20,950 bases of DNA, taken from an uncultured Lachnospiraceae bacterium (lineage in GTDB: Bacteria > Bacillota > Clostridia > Lachnospirales > Lachnospiraceae). Where the stretch lies: the NCBI GenBank assembly GCA_902772565.1, contig CACYBJ010000061.1, positions 1 through 20,950 of the forward strand, given 5' to 3'. Below, one piece after another: positions 14,027 through 20,950 of this stretch (position 1 is the first letter of the stretch; each line of letters opens with the position of its first letter). Below the pieces are notes generated by a model. The model did no database searches. It was not told the origin of the DNA and saw only the letters and a list, made by a program, of their open reading frames with translations. The position numbers and the translations under genes were made by a program.

Positions 14027-14962
14027 TTAAGCAAGTTCTACGCTGTTGATAACTTCCTTGATTGCAGCAGCTGACTTCTGGAACTTAGCAACTTCCTCAT
14101 CTGAAAGAGGAACAAGTACTCTGTTTGTAACACCTGTGTTATTAACAGATACAAGGAATGAAAGGCAGCAGCCTTCAACACCGTACTCACCGTGAGCCAT
14201 AACAGATACACAAAGGTTTGTGCTTACAGTCTTGTCAAGAGCCTTGATGATTTCGCAAGTAGAAACAGCGATTGCATAGAATGTAGCGCGCTTCTTAGCG
14301 ATAACGATACTACCGGACTTCTTCATGAACTGCTCAACTTCATCAAGATCGATCTTCTGAGCGTTCTCATCTGCATTCTGATATTCTGTTACAGGGATAC
14401 CTGAAACGTTTGCAAGTGACCATGTAACGAAAGATGAATCACCATGCTCACCGAATACATAAGCATGAACACTCTTCTGAGTAACACCGCAAAGTTCACC
14501 TACTCTTGAACGAAGTCTTGCTGTATCAAGAGTTGTACCGGAACCGATGATTCTCTCTTCCGGAATTCCTGAGAACTTGTGGAAAGCATATGTCATAACA
14601 TCACAAGGATTGCTTACGATGATATACTTTGCATCCGGAGCATACTTAACAATCTTAGAAGCGATGTCCTTCATTACGTTAACGTTAACCTGTGCAAGTT
14701 CAAGTCTTGTCTGATCGGCTTTTCTTGGGATACCTGATGTAATAACAACAACATCTGAACCTACAGCATCTTCGTAATCACCAGCTGTGATCTTTGCTGT
14801 TGGGAAATAAGGTGAACCCTGAGCAATATCCATTGCTTCGCCTTCTGCCTTTTCTTTAGCAATGTCGATAAGGAGAATTTCAGATGCGAGACCTTCAAGT
14901 GCGCATGTGTAGGCAATTGTTGCACCAACGTTACCTGCACCGATGATAGTAACTTTTTTCAT
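14027..14962 (-). CDS. mdh: Malate dehydrogenase of lactate-dehydrogenase fold (Arg at the specificity position)
   Basis: NAD-dependent 2-hydroxyacid dehydrogenase of 311 residues. It has a Rossmann motif IIGAGNVGA (6-14) with Asp33 (NADH preference), catalytic His173 in GEHGDSS, Asp146 and Arg149 in LDTAR, and Arg86 on the substrate loop. Most of it reads like an L-lactate dehydrogenase (IGSGTTLDTARLR, GEHGDSSFVTW, Thr227 at the LDH Thr246 position). However, the substrate-specificity residue, Gln102 in LDH, is Arg80 here (SGIPRKADQTR), the malate dehydrogenase state. With fumC and fumarate reductase genes downstream, oxaloacetate to malate is the likely reaction. An annotation pipeline could well call it LDH, so dual specificity is possible. 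AAGGG precedes the ATG; the gene has a good promoter at 15050-15078 and heads the minus-strand gene series. Confidence 0.85.
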   Translation of the reverse strand: MKKVTIIGAGNVGATIAYTCALEGLASEILLIDIAKEKAEGEAMDIAQGSPYFPTAKITAGDYEDAVGSDVVVITSGIPRKADQTRLELAQVNVNVMKDIASKIVKYAPDAKYIIVSNPCDVMTYAFHKFSGIPEERIIGSGTTLDTARLRSRVGELCGVTQKSVHAYVFGEHGDSSFVTWSLANVSGIPVTEYQNADENAQKIDLDEVEQFMKKSGSIVIAKKRATFYAIAVSTCEIIKALDKTVSTNLCVSVMAHGEYGVEGCCLSFLVSVNNTGVTNRVLVPLSDEEVAKFQKSAAAIKEVINSVELA

Positions 14963-15049
14963 TTAATAAGCCCTTCTTTCGAATAATAATATTTTTCGGT
15001 TCTTTTTGATACCAGTAGGCATAGTACGACCCGATATAGTTACCTAACA

Positions 15050-15078
15050 ATTATAGTTAATCATAGTCTTTTGCGCAA
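15050..15078 (-). promoter_or_regulatory. mdh promoter
   Basis: On the minus strand TTGCGC (15073-15078) and a perfect TATAAT (15050-15055) are separated by 17 bases. Predicted start is near 15043, about 80 bases ahead of the mdh ATG. This is a plausible main promoter for mdh and, by read-through, for fumC and the hdr-flx-frd genes. Confidence 0.6.
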
Positions 15079-15145
15079 GATGAAAATGGCAAAAAAGCTT
15101 TGTTTTTTCCGTTGCTACTTATATGAAATTTTGTTATTATTTGCA

Positions 15146-15174
15146 TTGACAGGTTTAAGTGGATTTGGTAATAT
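15146..15174 (+). promoter_or_regulatory. nfnAB promoter
   Basis: A perfect TTGACA (15146-15151) is followed after 17 bases by TAATAT (15169-15174). A better -10 match, TATAAT at 15172-15177, has an over-long 20-base spacer. Predicted start is near 15181, about 90 bases before the nfnA ATG. Confidence 0.6.
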
Positions 15175-15184
15175 AATCGACAGA

Positions 15185-15208
15185 TTGTATACAAGTATAA
15201 TTGTACAA
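15185..15208. promoter_or_regulatory. Candidate operator pair in the nfnA leader
   Basis: Perfect palindromes TTGTATACAA (15185-15194) and TTGTACAA (15201-15208) have centres 15 bases apart and lie at about +9 and +24 relative to the predicted nfnA start, a location suited to repression. The same two sequences occur at 3545-3594 upstream of the transporter. Confidence 0.45.
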
Positions 15209-15270
15209 ACAATGTATTTTGAGCGCCAATCCCAAAACCTATTACACTACTGTAATGTAAAGGAGTTAAC

Positions 15271-16140
15271 ATGTTTAGGATTTTACAGGCCAAGTTTCTT
15301 GCAGCCAATATCTTCCTTATGGATATTGAAGCGCCCAGAATTGCCAAGCATTGTCTTCCGGGACAATTTGTTATTGTACGCTCTCACGCAGACGGTGAAA
15401 GAATCCCTCTTACCATCTGCGATTATGACAGAGAAAAAGGTTCGGTTACCATTGTAGTTCAGATTATCGGTGCCGGTACTTTAAGAATGTCAAAGCTTAC
15501 CACCGGTGAGTTTATAGAAGACATAGTAGGACCTCTCGGAAAGCCTTCCGAACTCACAGAGACTCCTATTGAGGACCTTAAAAACAAGAAAATCGTATTT
15601 GTTGCCGGCGGACTCGGAACCGCTCCTGTTTATCCACAGGCAAAGTGGCTTTCCGAACACGGAATCAAGGCCGATGTTATTATCGGTGCCAAGAACAAGG
15701 ATCTTGTTATCCTTGAAGAAGAAATGTCTGCCGTTTCAAATCTTTACATAACAACCGATGACGGTTCCTACGGACGTTCCGGAATGGTTACTGTTTGTCT
15801 TAAGGACCTGGTTGAAAAAGAAGGACACTCCTATGACCTTTGCGTATGCATCGGCCCGATGATCATGATGAAATTCGTCTGTGTCCTTACAAAAGAGTTA
15901 AACATCCCTACTATCGTTTCCATGAACCCGGTAATGGTTGACGGAACAGGTATGTGCGGCGGATGCCGTATTAAAGTAGGCGATGCAATCAAATATGCAT
16001 GCGTTGACGGCCCTGAATTCGACGGTCATCTTGTGGATTTCGATCTTGCAATGAGAAGAAGTGCCATGTATCGTTCCTTCGAAGGCGAAAAGCTTAACGA
16101 AGAGAAAGAACATGAATGCAGAATCGGAGGTGCAAAATAA
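15271..16140 (+). CDS. nfnA: NfnA: ferredoxin-NADP+ reductase small subunit of the bifurcating transhydrogenase
   Basis: Ferredoxin-NADP reductase-like subunit of 289 residues, also named SudB. With NfnB it catalyses NADH-dependent reduction of NADP+ by ferredoxin (NADH + 2 reduced ferredoxin + 2 NADP+ to NAD+ + 2 NADPH). A FAD-binding barrel occupies the first 100 residues (ERIPLTICDYDR near 43-54, VGPLGKPS near 90-97). A nucleotide domain follows with KIVFVAGGLGTAPVYP near 108-123 and CIGPMIMMKF near 193-202. A 2Fe-2S site lies in GTGMCGGCRIKVGD and YACVDGPEFDGHLVDFD. AAGGAG stands six bases before the ATG. The stop overlaps the nfnB start. Glutamate synthase-associated reductase subunits are homologous, but no large glutamate synthase gene is present. 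Confidence 0.93.
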   Translation: MFRILQAKFLAANIFLMDIEAPRIAKHCLPGQFVIVRSHADGERIPLTICDYDREKGSVTIVVQIIGAGTLRMSKLTTGEFIEDIVGPLGKPSELTETPIEDLKNKKIVFVAGGLGTAPVYPQAKWLSEHGIKADVIIGAKNKDLVILEEEMSAVSNLYITTDDGSYGRSGMVTVCLKDLVEKEGHSYDLCVCIGPMIMMKFVCVLTKELNIPTIVSMNPVMVDGTGMCGGCRIKVGDAIKYACVDGPEFDGHLVDFDLAMRRSAMYRSFEGEKLNEEKEHECRIGGAK

Positions 16141-17528
16141 TGGCTGAAGGATTTGTAAAAGTACCGGTAAGGGAGCAGGCTCCCGAGGTAAGGGCACATA
16201 ATTTCGAAGAAGTTTGCTATGGATACAATGCCGAAGAAGCTATGGCTGAATCTGCCAGATGCTTAAACTGCAAGAATCCACGCTGCGTTCAGGGATGTCC
16301 CGTTCAAATCGACATTCCGGGCTTCATTATGAAAATCAAAGACGGAAACTTTAAGGATGCATTCGATGTTCTTTCCTTATCTTCCGCTCTTCCTGCAATC
16401 TGCGGTCGTGTTTGTCCTCAGGAAACACAGTGCGAAGGCAAATGCGTACGAGGCATAAAGGGTGATGCCGTTTCAATCGGTAAACTCGAAAGATTCGCTG
16501 CGGACTGGGCAAGAGAAAATGGCATTAAGCCGGAAACCCCCACAGAAAAGAACGGTCATAAAGTTGCAGTTATCGGCGCAGGCCCTGCAGGTCTTACATG
16601 CGCAGGCGATTTGGCAAAACTCGGCTATGACGTTACCGTTTTCGAAGCGCTTCACAAGGCAGGCGGTGTACTTGTATACGGTATTCCCGAATTCCGTCTT
16701 CCTAAAGACGAAGTTGTAGAAAAAGAAATAGATAATATCAAACGTTTAGGCGTCAAAATAGAAACCGATGTGGTTATAGGTAAATCAACAACTATCGACC
16801 AGCTCATCGAAGACGAAGGTTTTGAAGCGGTATTTATCGGTTCCGGCGCAGGACTTCCAAAGTTCATGAATATTCCGGGCGAACTTGCTCTCGGTGTATA
16901 TTCCGCCAATGAGTATCTTACCCGTTCAAACCTTATGAAAGCCTATGAAAAGGACTCTGCCACTCCTATCATGCAGAGCAAAAAAGTAGCTGTAGTAGGC
17001 GGCGGCAACGTAGCCATGGATGCTGCAAGAACAGCATTAAGACTTGGTGCCGAAACACATATTGTATATCGCCGTTCCGAAGCAGAACTTCCTGCCCGTG
17101 TGGAAGAAGTTCATCATGCCAAGGAAGAAGGCATTATCTTCGACCTTCTTTGCAACCCTGTTGAAATCCTGACAGATGATAAAGACTGGGTATGCGGAAT
17201 CAAATGCATAAGAATGGAACTCGGTGAGCCCGATGCTTCAGGCAGACGCCGTCCCGTTCCTGTAGAAGGTTCAGAGTTTGTAATTGACGTTGACACAGTA
17301 ATTATGGCTCTCGGAACCTCTCCAAACCCGCTCATCTCCTCTACCACCAAAGGACTTGAGGTTAACAAGTGGGAATGCATTGTTGCCGAAGAAGAGACCG
17401 GTGCCACCACTAAAGAAGGTGTATTTGCCGGCGGAGATGCCGTTACAGGTGCTGCCACTGTAATCCTTGCAATGGGTGCAGGAAAAACCGCAGCAGCATC
17501 CATCCACAAATATCTGTCCGAAAAATAG
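16140..17528 (+). CDS. nfnB: NfnB: NADPH-binding large subunit (glutamate synthase small-subunit-like)
   Basis: FAD and 4Fe-4S oxidoreductase of 462 residues, the partner of NfnA (SudA family, often labelled GltA). N-terminal cysteine motifs CLNCKNPRCVQGCP and CGRVCPQETQCEGKC bind two 4Fe-4S clusters. Two dinucleotide-binding motifs follow, VIGAGPAGLTCAGDLA for FAD and VVGGGNVAMDAARTALRLGA for NADPH. The C-terminal GGDAVTGAATVILAMGAGK closes the FAD site. The start is MAEGFVKV at 16140, where CGGAGG stands about nine bases upstream and the ATG overlaps the nfnA stop; an upstream in-frame ATG eight codons earlier is unsupported. In the bifurcating family the FAD of this subunit splits or joins electrons. 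Its neighbour gdhA is a direct NADPH consumer. Confidence 0.93.
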   Translation: MAEGFVKVPVREQAPEVRAHNFEEVCYGYNAEEAMAESARCLNCKNPRCVQGCPVQIDIPGFIMKIKDGNFKDAFDVLSLSSALPAICGRVCPQETQCEGKCVRGIKGDAVSIGKLERFAADWARENGIKPETPTEKNGHKVAVIGAGPAGLTCAGDLAKLGYDVTVFEALHKAGGVLVYGIPEFRLPKDEVVEKEIDNIKRLGVKIETDVVIGKSTTIDQLIEDEGFEAVFIGSGAGLPKFMNIPGELALGVYSANEYLTRSNLMKAYEKDSATPIMQSKKVAVVGGGNVAMDAARTALRLGAETHIVYRRSEAELPARVEEVHHAKEEGIIFDLLCNPVEILTDDKDWVCGIKCIRMELGEPDASGRRRPVPVEGSEFVIDVDTVIMALGTSPNPLISSTTKGLEVNKWECIVAEEETGATTKEGVFAGGDAVTGAATVILAMGAGKTAAASIHKYLSEK

Positions 17529-17552
17529 ATTATAAGGCCAAGCCTTTATAAT
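17529..17552 (+). other. Small hairpin and TATAAT box between nfnB and gdhA
   Basis: ATTATAAGGC and GCCTTTATAAT pair around a 3-base loop with one bulged T, directly after the nfnB stop. No U-tract follows, so it is a weak terminator at best. Its right arm contains TATAAT (17547-17552), a possible -10 for gdhA, but no -35 element is visible at the right distance. Confidence 0.35.
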
Positions 17553-17590
17553 AAATAAATCAATAAAACTATTCTACGGAGGACAAAAAA

Positions 17591-18937
17591 ATGTCATATG
17601 TTGATGAAGTGCTTGAGAGAGTAAAAGCACAGAACGCTAATGAGCCTGAGTTCTTACAGGCAGTTGACGAAGTTCTTAACACAATCAGACCTGTTGTTGA
17701 GGAAAACGAAGAAAAATTCAAGAGAGATGCTCTTCTTGAGAGAATCACAGAGCCTGAGCGTCAGATCAAATTCAGAGTTCCTTGGGTTGATGACAAGGGC
17801 CAGGTTCAGGTTAACGTTGGTTACAGAGTACAGTTCAACTCTGCAATCGGACCTTACAAGGGCGGTATCAGACTTCATCCTTCAGTAAACATTGGTATTA
17901 TTAAGTTCCTCGGTTTCGAGCAGATCTTCAAGAACTCCCTTACAGGCCTTCCTATCGGCGGCGGCAAGGGTGGTTCCAACTTCGATCCTAAGGGCAAGAG
18001 CGATCGTGAAATCATGGCATTCTGCCAGAGCTTCATGACAGAGCTTTGCAAGCACATCGGAGCTGACACAGACGTTCCTGCCGGTGATATCGGTACAGGT
18101 GCAAGAGAAATCGGTTACATGTTCGGTCAGTACAAGAGAATCAGAAACCTCTATGAAGGTGTTCTTACAGGTAAGGGTCTCTCCTATGGCGGTTCTCTTG
18201 CTAGAACAGAAGCTACAGGTTATGGTCTTCTTTACTTCACAAACGAAATGCTTAAGGCTAACAACATTGATATCGCAGGCAAGACAATTGCCGTATCAGG
18301 TGCAGGTAACGTAGCTATCTATGCTATCCAGAAGGCTCAGCAGTTAGGTGCTAAGGTTGTTACATGTTCTGATTCCACAGGCTGGATTTACGATCCTGAA
18401 GGCATCGATGTTGAACTCCTTCGTGAAGTTAAGGAAGTTAAGCGTGCACGTCTTACAGAGTATGCAGCTGCAAGATCTTCAGCTCAGTATCATGAGAAGA
18501 AGAACGGCGAGCACGGTGTATGGACAGTTAAGGTTGACATTGCTCTTCCTTGCGCTACACAGAACGAACTTGACCTCGAAGATGCAAAGGCACTTGTTGC
18601 TAACGGCGTAATAGCAGTTGCAGAAGGTGCTAACATGCCTACAACACTTGAGGCTACAAAGTACTTCCAGGACAACAAGGTACTCTTCGCACCAGGTAAG
18701 GCTTCAAATGCCGGCGGTGTTGCTACATCAGCACTTGAAATGAGCCAGAACTCCGAAAGACTTTCATGGACATTCGAAGAAGTTGATGCTAAGCTTCAGG
18801 GTATCATGGCAAACATCTTCAAGAACGTTGATGCTGCTTCCAAGAAGTATGCAACAGAGCGTGATTATGTATCAGGTGCTAACATCGCAGGCTTCCTTAA
18901 GGTTGTTGATGCTATGCAGGCACAGGGTATTGTTTAA
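17591..18937 (+). CDS. gdhA: NADP-type glutamate dehydrogenase
   Basis: Hexameric glutamate dehydrogenase of 448 residues, the standard length of the bacterial 50-kDa class, which aminates 2-oxoglutarate with ammonium and NADPH. The substrate domain contains GPYKGGIRLHPSVN (87-100), the catalytic lysine segment PIGGGKGGSNFDPKG (121-135, Lys126) and DVPAGDIGTGAREIG. The nucleotide domain has VSGAGNVAIYAIQKAQQLGA followed by CSDSTGW, close to the NADP-dependent E. coli form. CGGAGG precedes the ATG. Threonine codons are almost all ACA, and the gene looks codon-biased, as expected for high expression. It follows nfnAB by 62 bases without a strong terminator, so it may be partly co-transcribed, coupling NADPH production to ammonium assimilation. 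It has its own strong terminator. Confidence 0.97.
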   Translation: MSYVDEVLERVKAQNANEPEFLQAVDEVLNTIRPVVEENEEKFKRDALLERITEPERQIKFRVPWVDDKGQVQVNVGYRVQFNSAIGPYKGGIRLHPSVNIGIIKFLGFEQIFKNSLTGLPIGGGKGGSNFDPKGKSDREIMAFCQSFMTELCKHIGADTDVPAGDIGTGAREIGYMFGQYKRIRNLYEGVLTGKGLSYGGSLARTEATGYGLLYFTNEMLKANNIDIAGKTIAVSGAGNVAIYAIQKAQQLGAKVVTCSDSTGWIYDPEGIDVELLREVKEVKRARLTEYAAARSSAQYHEKKNGEHGVWTVKVDIALPCATQNELDLEDAKALVANGVIAVAEGANMPTTLEATKYFQDNKVLFAPGKASNAGGVATSALEMSQNSERLSWTFEEVDAKLQGIMANIFKNVDAASKKYATERDYVSGANIAGFLKVVDAMQAQGIV

Positions 18938-18953
18938 TCCCAAGCCAACTTTT

Positions 18954-18982
18954 AGAGGGACCGATCCGGTCCCTCTTTTTTT
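18954..18982 (+). terminator. Rho-independent terminator of gdhA
   Basis: A perfect 10-bp stem AGAGGGACCG/CGGTCCCTCT with a 3-base loop runs into seven T (18976-18982), 16 bases after the gdhA stop codon. It is a textbook terminator. Confidence 0.96.
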
Positions 18983-19064
18983 GTTATATTCGATAAGTTA
19001 AACCCTTCTATTTTTCCAAACAAACTGTTACATGTGAAAAATAATTGAAATATAATCAAATTGT

Positions 19065-19093
19065 TTGTATTTAAATATCATTTCGGTTAAAAT
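19065..19093 (+). promoter_or_regulatory. Promoter of the ABC transporter gene
   Basis: TTGTAT (19065-19070) and TAAAAT (19088-19093) are separated by 17 bases in an AT-rich intergenic region. Predicted start is near 19100, about 40 bases upstream of the ATG. Other AT-rich matches nearby lower certainty. Confidence 0.45.
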
Positions 19094-19141
19094 ACAATAG
19101 TTATTTATTATCTAAATCGTTGTATCAGAAAAGGGTAGAAT

Positions 19142-20950
19142 ATGTTAAAGCTTAAAGAAATCAAAAAGGACTATCTTTCAGGCGAAAATGAAGTTCATGC
19201 TCTTAAAGGCGTAAGCCTTACATTTCGTGAGAAAGAATTTGTTTCTATCTTAGGCCAGTCCGGTTGCGGTAAAACAACCATGCTTAATATTATCGGCGGC
19301 CTCGATCATTACACATCCGGAGATCTTGTAATCAACGGTATCTCAACCAAAGAATACAAAGACCGCGACTGGGATGCTTACAGAAACCATACTATCGGTT
19401 TTGTTTTCCAGTCTTACAATCTGATTCCTCATCAGAATGTTCTTTCTAATGTAGAACTTGCTCTCACACTCTCCGGCGTATCCAAATCAGAAAGAAGAAA
19501 AAAAGCCAAAGAGGCACTTGAAAAAGTAGGTCTCGGCGATCAGCTTAACAAGAAACCGAACCAGCTTTCAGGCGGTCAGATGCAGCGTGTTGCCATTGCC
19601 CGTGCTCTTGTTAACGACCCTGATATTCTTCTGGCAGATGAACCAACCGGTGCTCTTGATTCCGAGACTTCCGTTCAGGTTATGGACCTTCTTAAGGAAG
19701 TTGCCAAGGAAAAGCTTGTTATTATGGTTACACATAACGGCGAGCTGGCTGACAAATATTCCACAAGAATCATCAGACTTCTTGACGGCAAAGTAATCGG
19801 CGATACCAATCCTGTTTCAGAGGCTGAGGAAAAAGAAATCCTTGCCGCTTCAAAAAAAGAGCAGGAAAACAAGAATGCCGATGCTAAGGGAAAGAAAGAG
19901 CGTACTTCCATGAGCCTAAGAACCGCTCTCGGTCTTTCCGTAAACAATCTTATGACTAAGAAAGGACGTACTATTCTTACCGCATTTGCCGGTTCCATCG
20001 GTATTATCGGTATCGCCCTTATTATGTCCCTTTCAAACGGTATTCAGAGTTATATCGACAGCATGGAAGAAGAAACCATGTCTTCCTATCCTATTACCAT
20101 TGAAAAGGAAGTTGTGGATCTCACCTCTACCATTCAGATCATGATGAGCCTTGGTGAGGATCCAAACTACGAAGACAAAAACGTAATTCATTCCAAAAAT
20201 GTTGTAGGTGCAGCTTTCCAGTCAATGGTTGCGGAATCAAAATCAAACAACCTTGTTAAGTTTAAGGAATTCCTTGATAATTCAAAGGAAATGGATGATG
20301 CAACCAATGCCATTCAGTACAAATACAACATTGTTCCCGTAATCTATACTGATAAAGAATCCAAGAACATTCAGATCAACCCCTTAACTGTCCTAAATGA
20401 AATGATGGGCGACACAGGAGTTATGACATCCATGATGGCTTCAAACCCTTACAGAGATGACGTTTGGGTTGAAATGCTTGATAATGAAGACCTTATGAAG
20501 TCCCAGTTCGAGCTTGTGGACGGCCAGTGGCCTCAGGGCGAGAATGAATGTGTACTTGTTGCAGATGAATATAACCAGATCTACGACTTAACACTTTATT
20601 CCATGGGCCTTAAGGATCCCGAAGATTTAAATGATATAATCGTCAGTGCCTTTACTAAAATCGGTGATAAGGACGCTGCCGAAAAAATGGACACAGAGGA
20701 CCAGACTTTTTCATATGACGAACTCATCGGAAGCACTTACAGACTAGTTCTTCCAACCGACTTCTATGTATATGACGAAGAAGAAGGATATTATGTAAAC
20801 AAGTCCGACGACCAGTCCTTCGTCGACAGTGTTGTAGCTTCCTCGGAACAGATTAAGCTTGTCGGTATTATCAGAGTAAAAGATGATGTAAAATCCACCA
20901 CTATCCAGCCGGGTACCGTTGCTTATACAACAGATCTTACAAAGAAATAC
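19142..20950 (+). CDS. MacB-like ABC transporter, ATPase fused to FtsX-type permease (cut by window edge)
   Basis: The first 603 codons are present and the frame is still open at the window end. Residues 1-225 form an ABC ATPase of the LolD/MacB class: Walker A GQSGCGKTT (38-46), Q-loop around FQ (89-90), signature LSGGQMQR (142-149), Walker B ILLADEPTG (162-170) and the H-loop His198. A charged Lys/Glu-rich linker (about 226-255) leads to a first membrane helix (about 277-297, SIGIIGIALIMSLSNG). A large acidic extracytoplasmic domain then begins at about 300. Further permease helices would lie past the edge. AAGGG is about eight bases before the ATG. Such fusions in Firmicutes often export or resist peptides, but no sensor kinase or substrate gene is visible, so the function remains open. 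Confidence 0.9.
   Translation, partial: MLKLKEIKKDYLSGENEVHALKGVSLTFREKEFVSILGQSGCGKTTMLNIIGGLDHYTSGDLVINGISTKEYKDRDWDAYRNHTIGFVFQSYNLIPHQNVLSNVELALTLSGVSKSERRKKAKEALEKVGLGDQLNKKPNQLSGGQMQRVAIARALVNDPDILLADEPTGALDSETSVQVMDLLKEVAKEKLVIMVTHNGELADKYSTRIIRLLDGKVIGDTNPVSEAEEKEILAASKKEQENKNADAKGKKERTSMSLRTALGLSVNNLMTKKGRTILTAFAGSIGIIGIALIMSLSNGIQSYIDSMEEETMSSYPITIEKEVVDLTSTIQIMMSLGEDPNYEDKNVIHSKNVVGAAFQSMVAESKSNNLVKFKEFLDNSKEMDDATNAIQYKYNIVPVIYTDKESKNIQINPLTVLNEMMGDTGVMTSMMASNPYRDDVWVEMLDNEDLMKSQFELVDGQWPQGENECVLVADEYNQIYDLTLYSMGLKDPEDLNDIIVSAFTKIGDKDAAEKMDTEDQTFSYDELIGSTYRLVLPTDFYVYDEEEGYYVNKSDDQSFVDSVVASSEQIKLVGIIRVKDDVKSTTIQPGTVAYTTDLTKKY

Larger units (their letters stand above)
14963..15270. 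other. Divergent intergenic region between mdh and nfnA
   Basis: This 308-base AT-rich stretch holds the leftward mdh promoter and its leader of about 80 bases, the rightward nfnA promoter, and two palindromes in the nfnA leader. I see no conserved small ORF or structured RNA in it. One 128-codon frame that crosses into nfnA has no family features and is taken as spurious. Confidence 0.7.

Noticed and set aside
15088..15110. A-tract/T-tract hairpin (GGCAAAAAA ... TTTTTTCC) upstream of the mdh promoter
   Set aside because: The stem is nearly all A-T with a bulge, has no gene end next to it and no proper U-tract, so it is probably chance in AT-rich DNA.
15071..15457. 128-codon plus-strand reading frame running from the mdh-nfnA intergenic region into nfnA
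   Set aside because: It overlaps conserved NfnA coding sequence in another frame, has no recognisable domain and lacks a good ribosome binding site.

Overview
The window looks like a chromosomal segment from an anaerobic Firmicute of the class Clostridia. A Lachnospiraceae-type gut or rumen anaerobe is my best guess, from the protein families, strong GGAGG ribosome binding sites, moderate GC and U-tract terminators. This is inference; there is no rRNA or other phylogenetic marker in the window. I see no mobile elements, tRNAs, CRISPR arrays or clear pseudogenes.

Layout. Left edge, minus strand: the 5' part of a DNA topoisomerase III gene (topB), then glyA, then a two-repeat AspT/YidE/YbjL-type carboxylate transporter with its own promoter and terminator. 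Next comes an almost gap-free nine-gene minus-strand run (12443 down to 3662) in transcription order hdrB, hdrC, hdrA, flxD (mvhD-like), flxC, flxB, flxA, then the iron-sulfur and flavoprotein subunits of a soluble fumarate reductase. It ends in a strong terminator. Upstream on the same strand are fumC and an LDH-fold malate dehydrogenase. Across a 308-base divergent intergenic region, the plus strand carries nfnA-nfnB (overlapping by one base) and gdhA, which ends in a strong terminator. At the right edge is the first 603 codons of a MacB-like ABC ATPase-permease.

How the genes fit together. The minus-strand genes spell out the reductive branch from oxaloacetate to succinate: malate dehydrogenase (LDH fold carrying Arg at the specificity position), class II fumarase, fumarate reductase, and a transporter of the family that includes bacterial succinate exporters. 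The fumarate reductase has no membrane anchor and no quinone-type 3Fe-4S cluster. Instead it is co-transcribed with a complete HdrABC-FlxABCD set, a family known for NADH-driven flavin-based electron bifurcation. My main hypothesis is that fumarate is the high-potential acceptor of this bifurcating complex, so that NADH oxidation reduces both fumarate and ferredoxin. Beside it, NfnAB (a second bifurcating enzyme) would turn reduced ferredoxin plus NADH into NADPH, which GdhA can spend on glutamate synthesis. The window therefore reads as a redox-balancing island. A pair of related palindromes (TTGTATACAA and TTGTACAA) occurs both upstream of the transporter promoter and just downstream of the nfnA promoter, hinting at a shared regulator.
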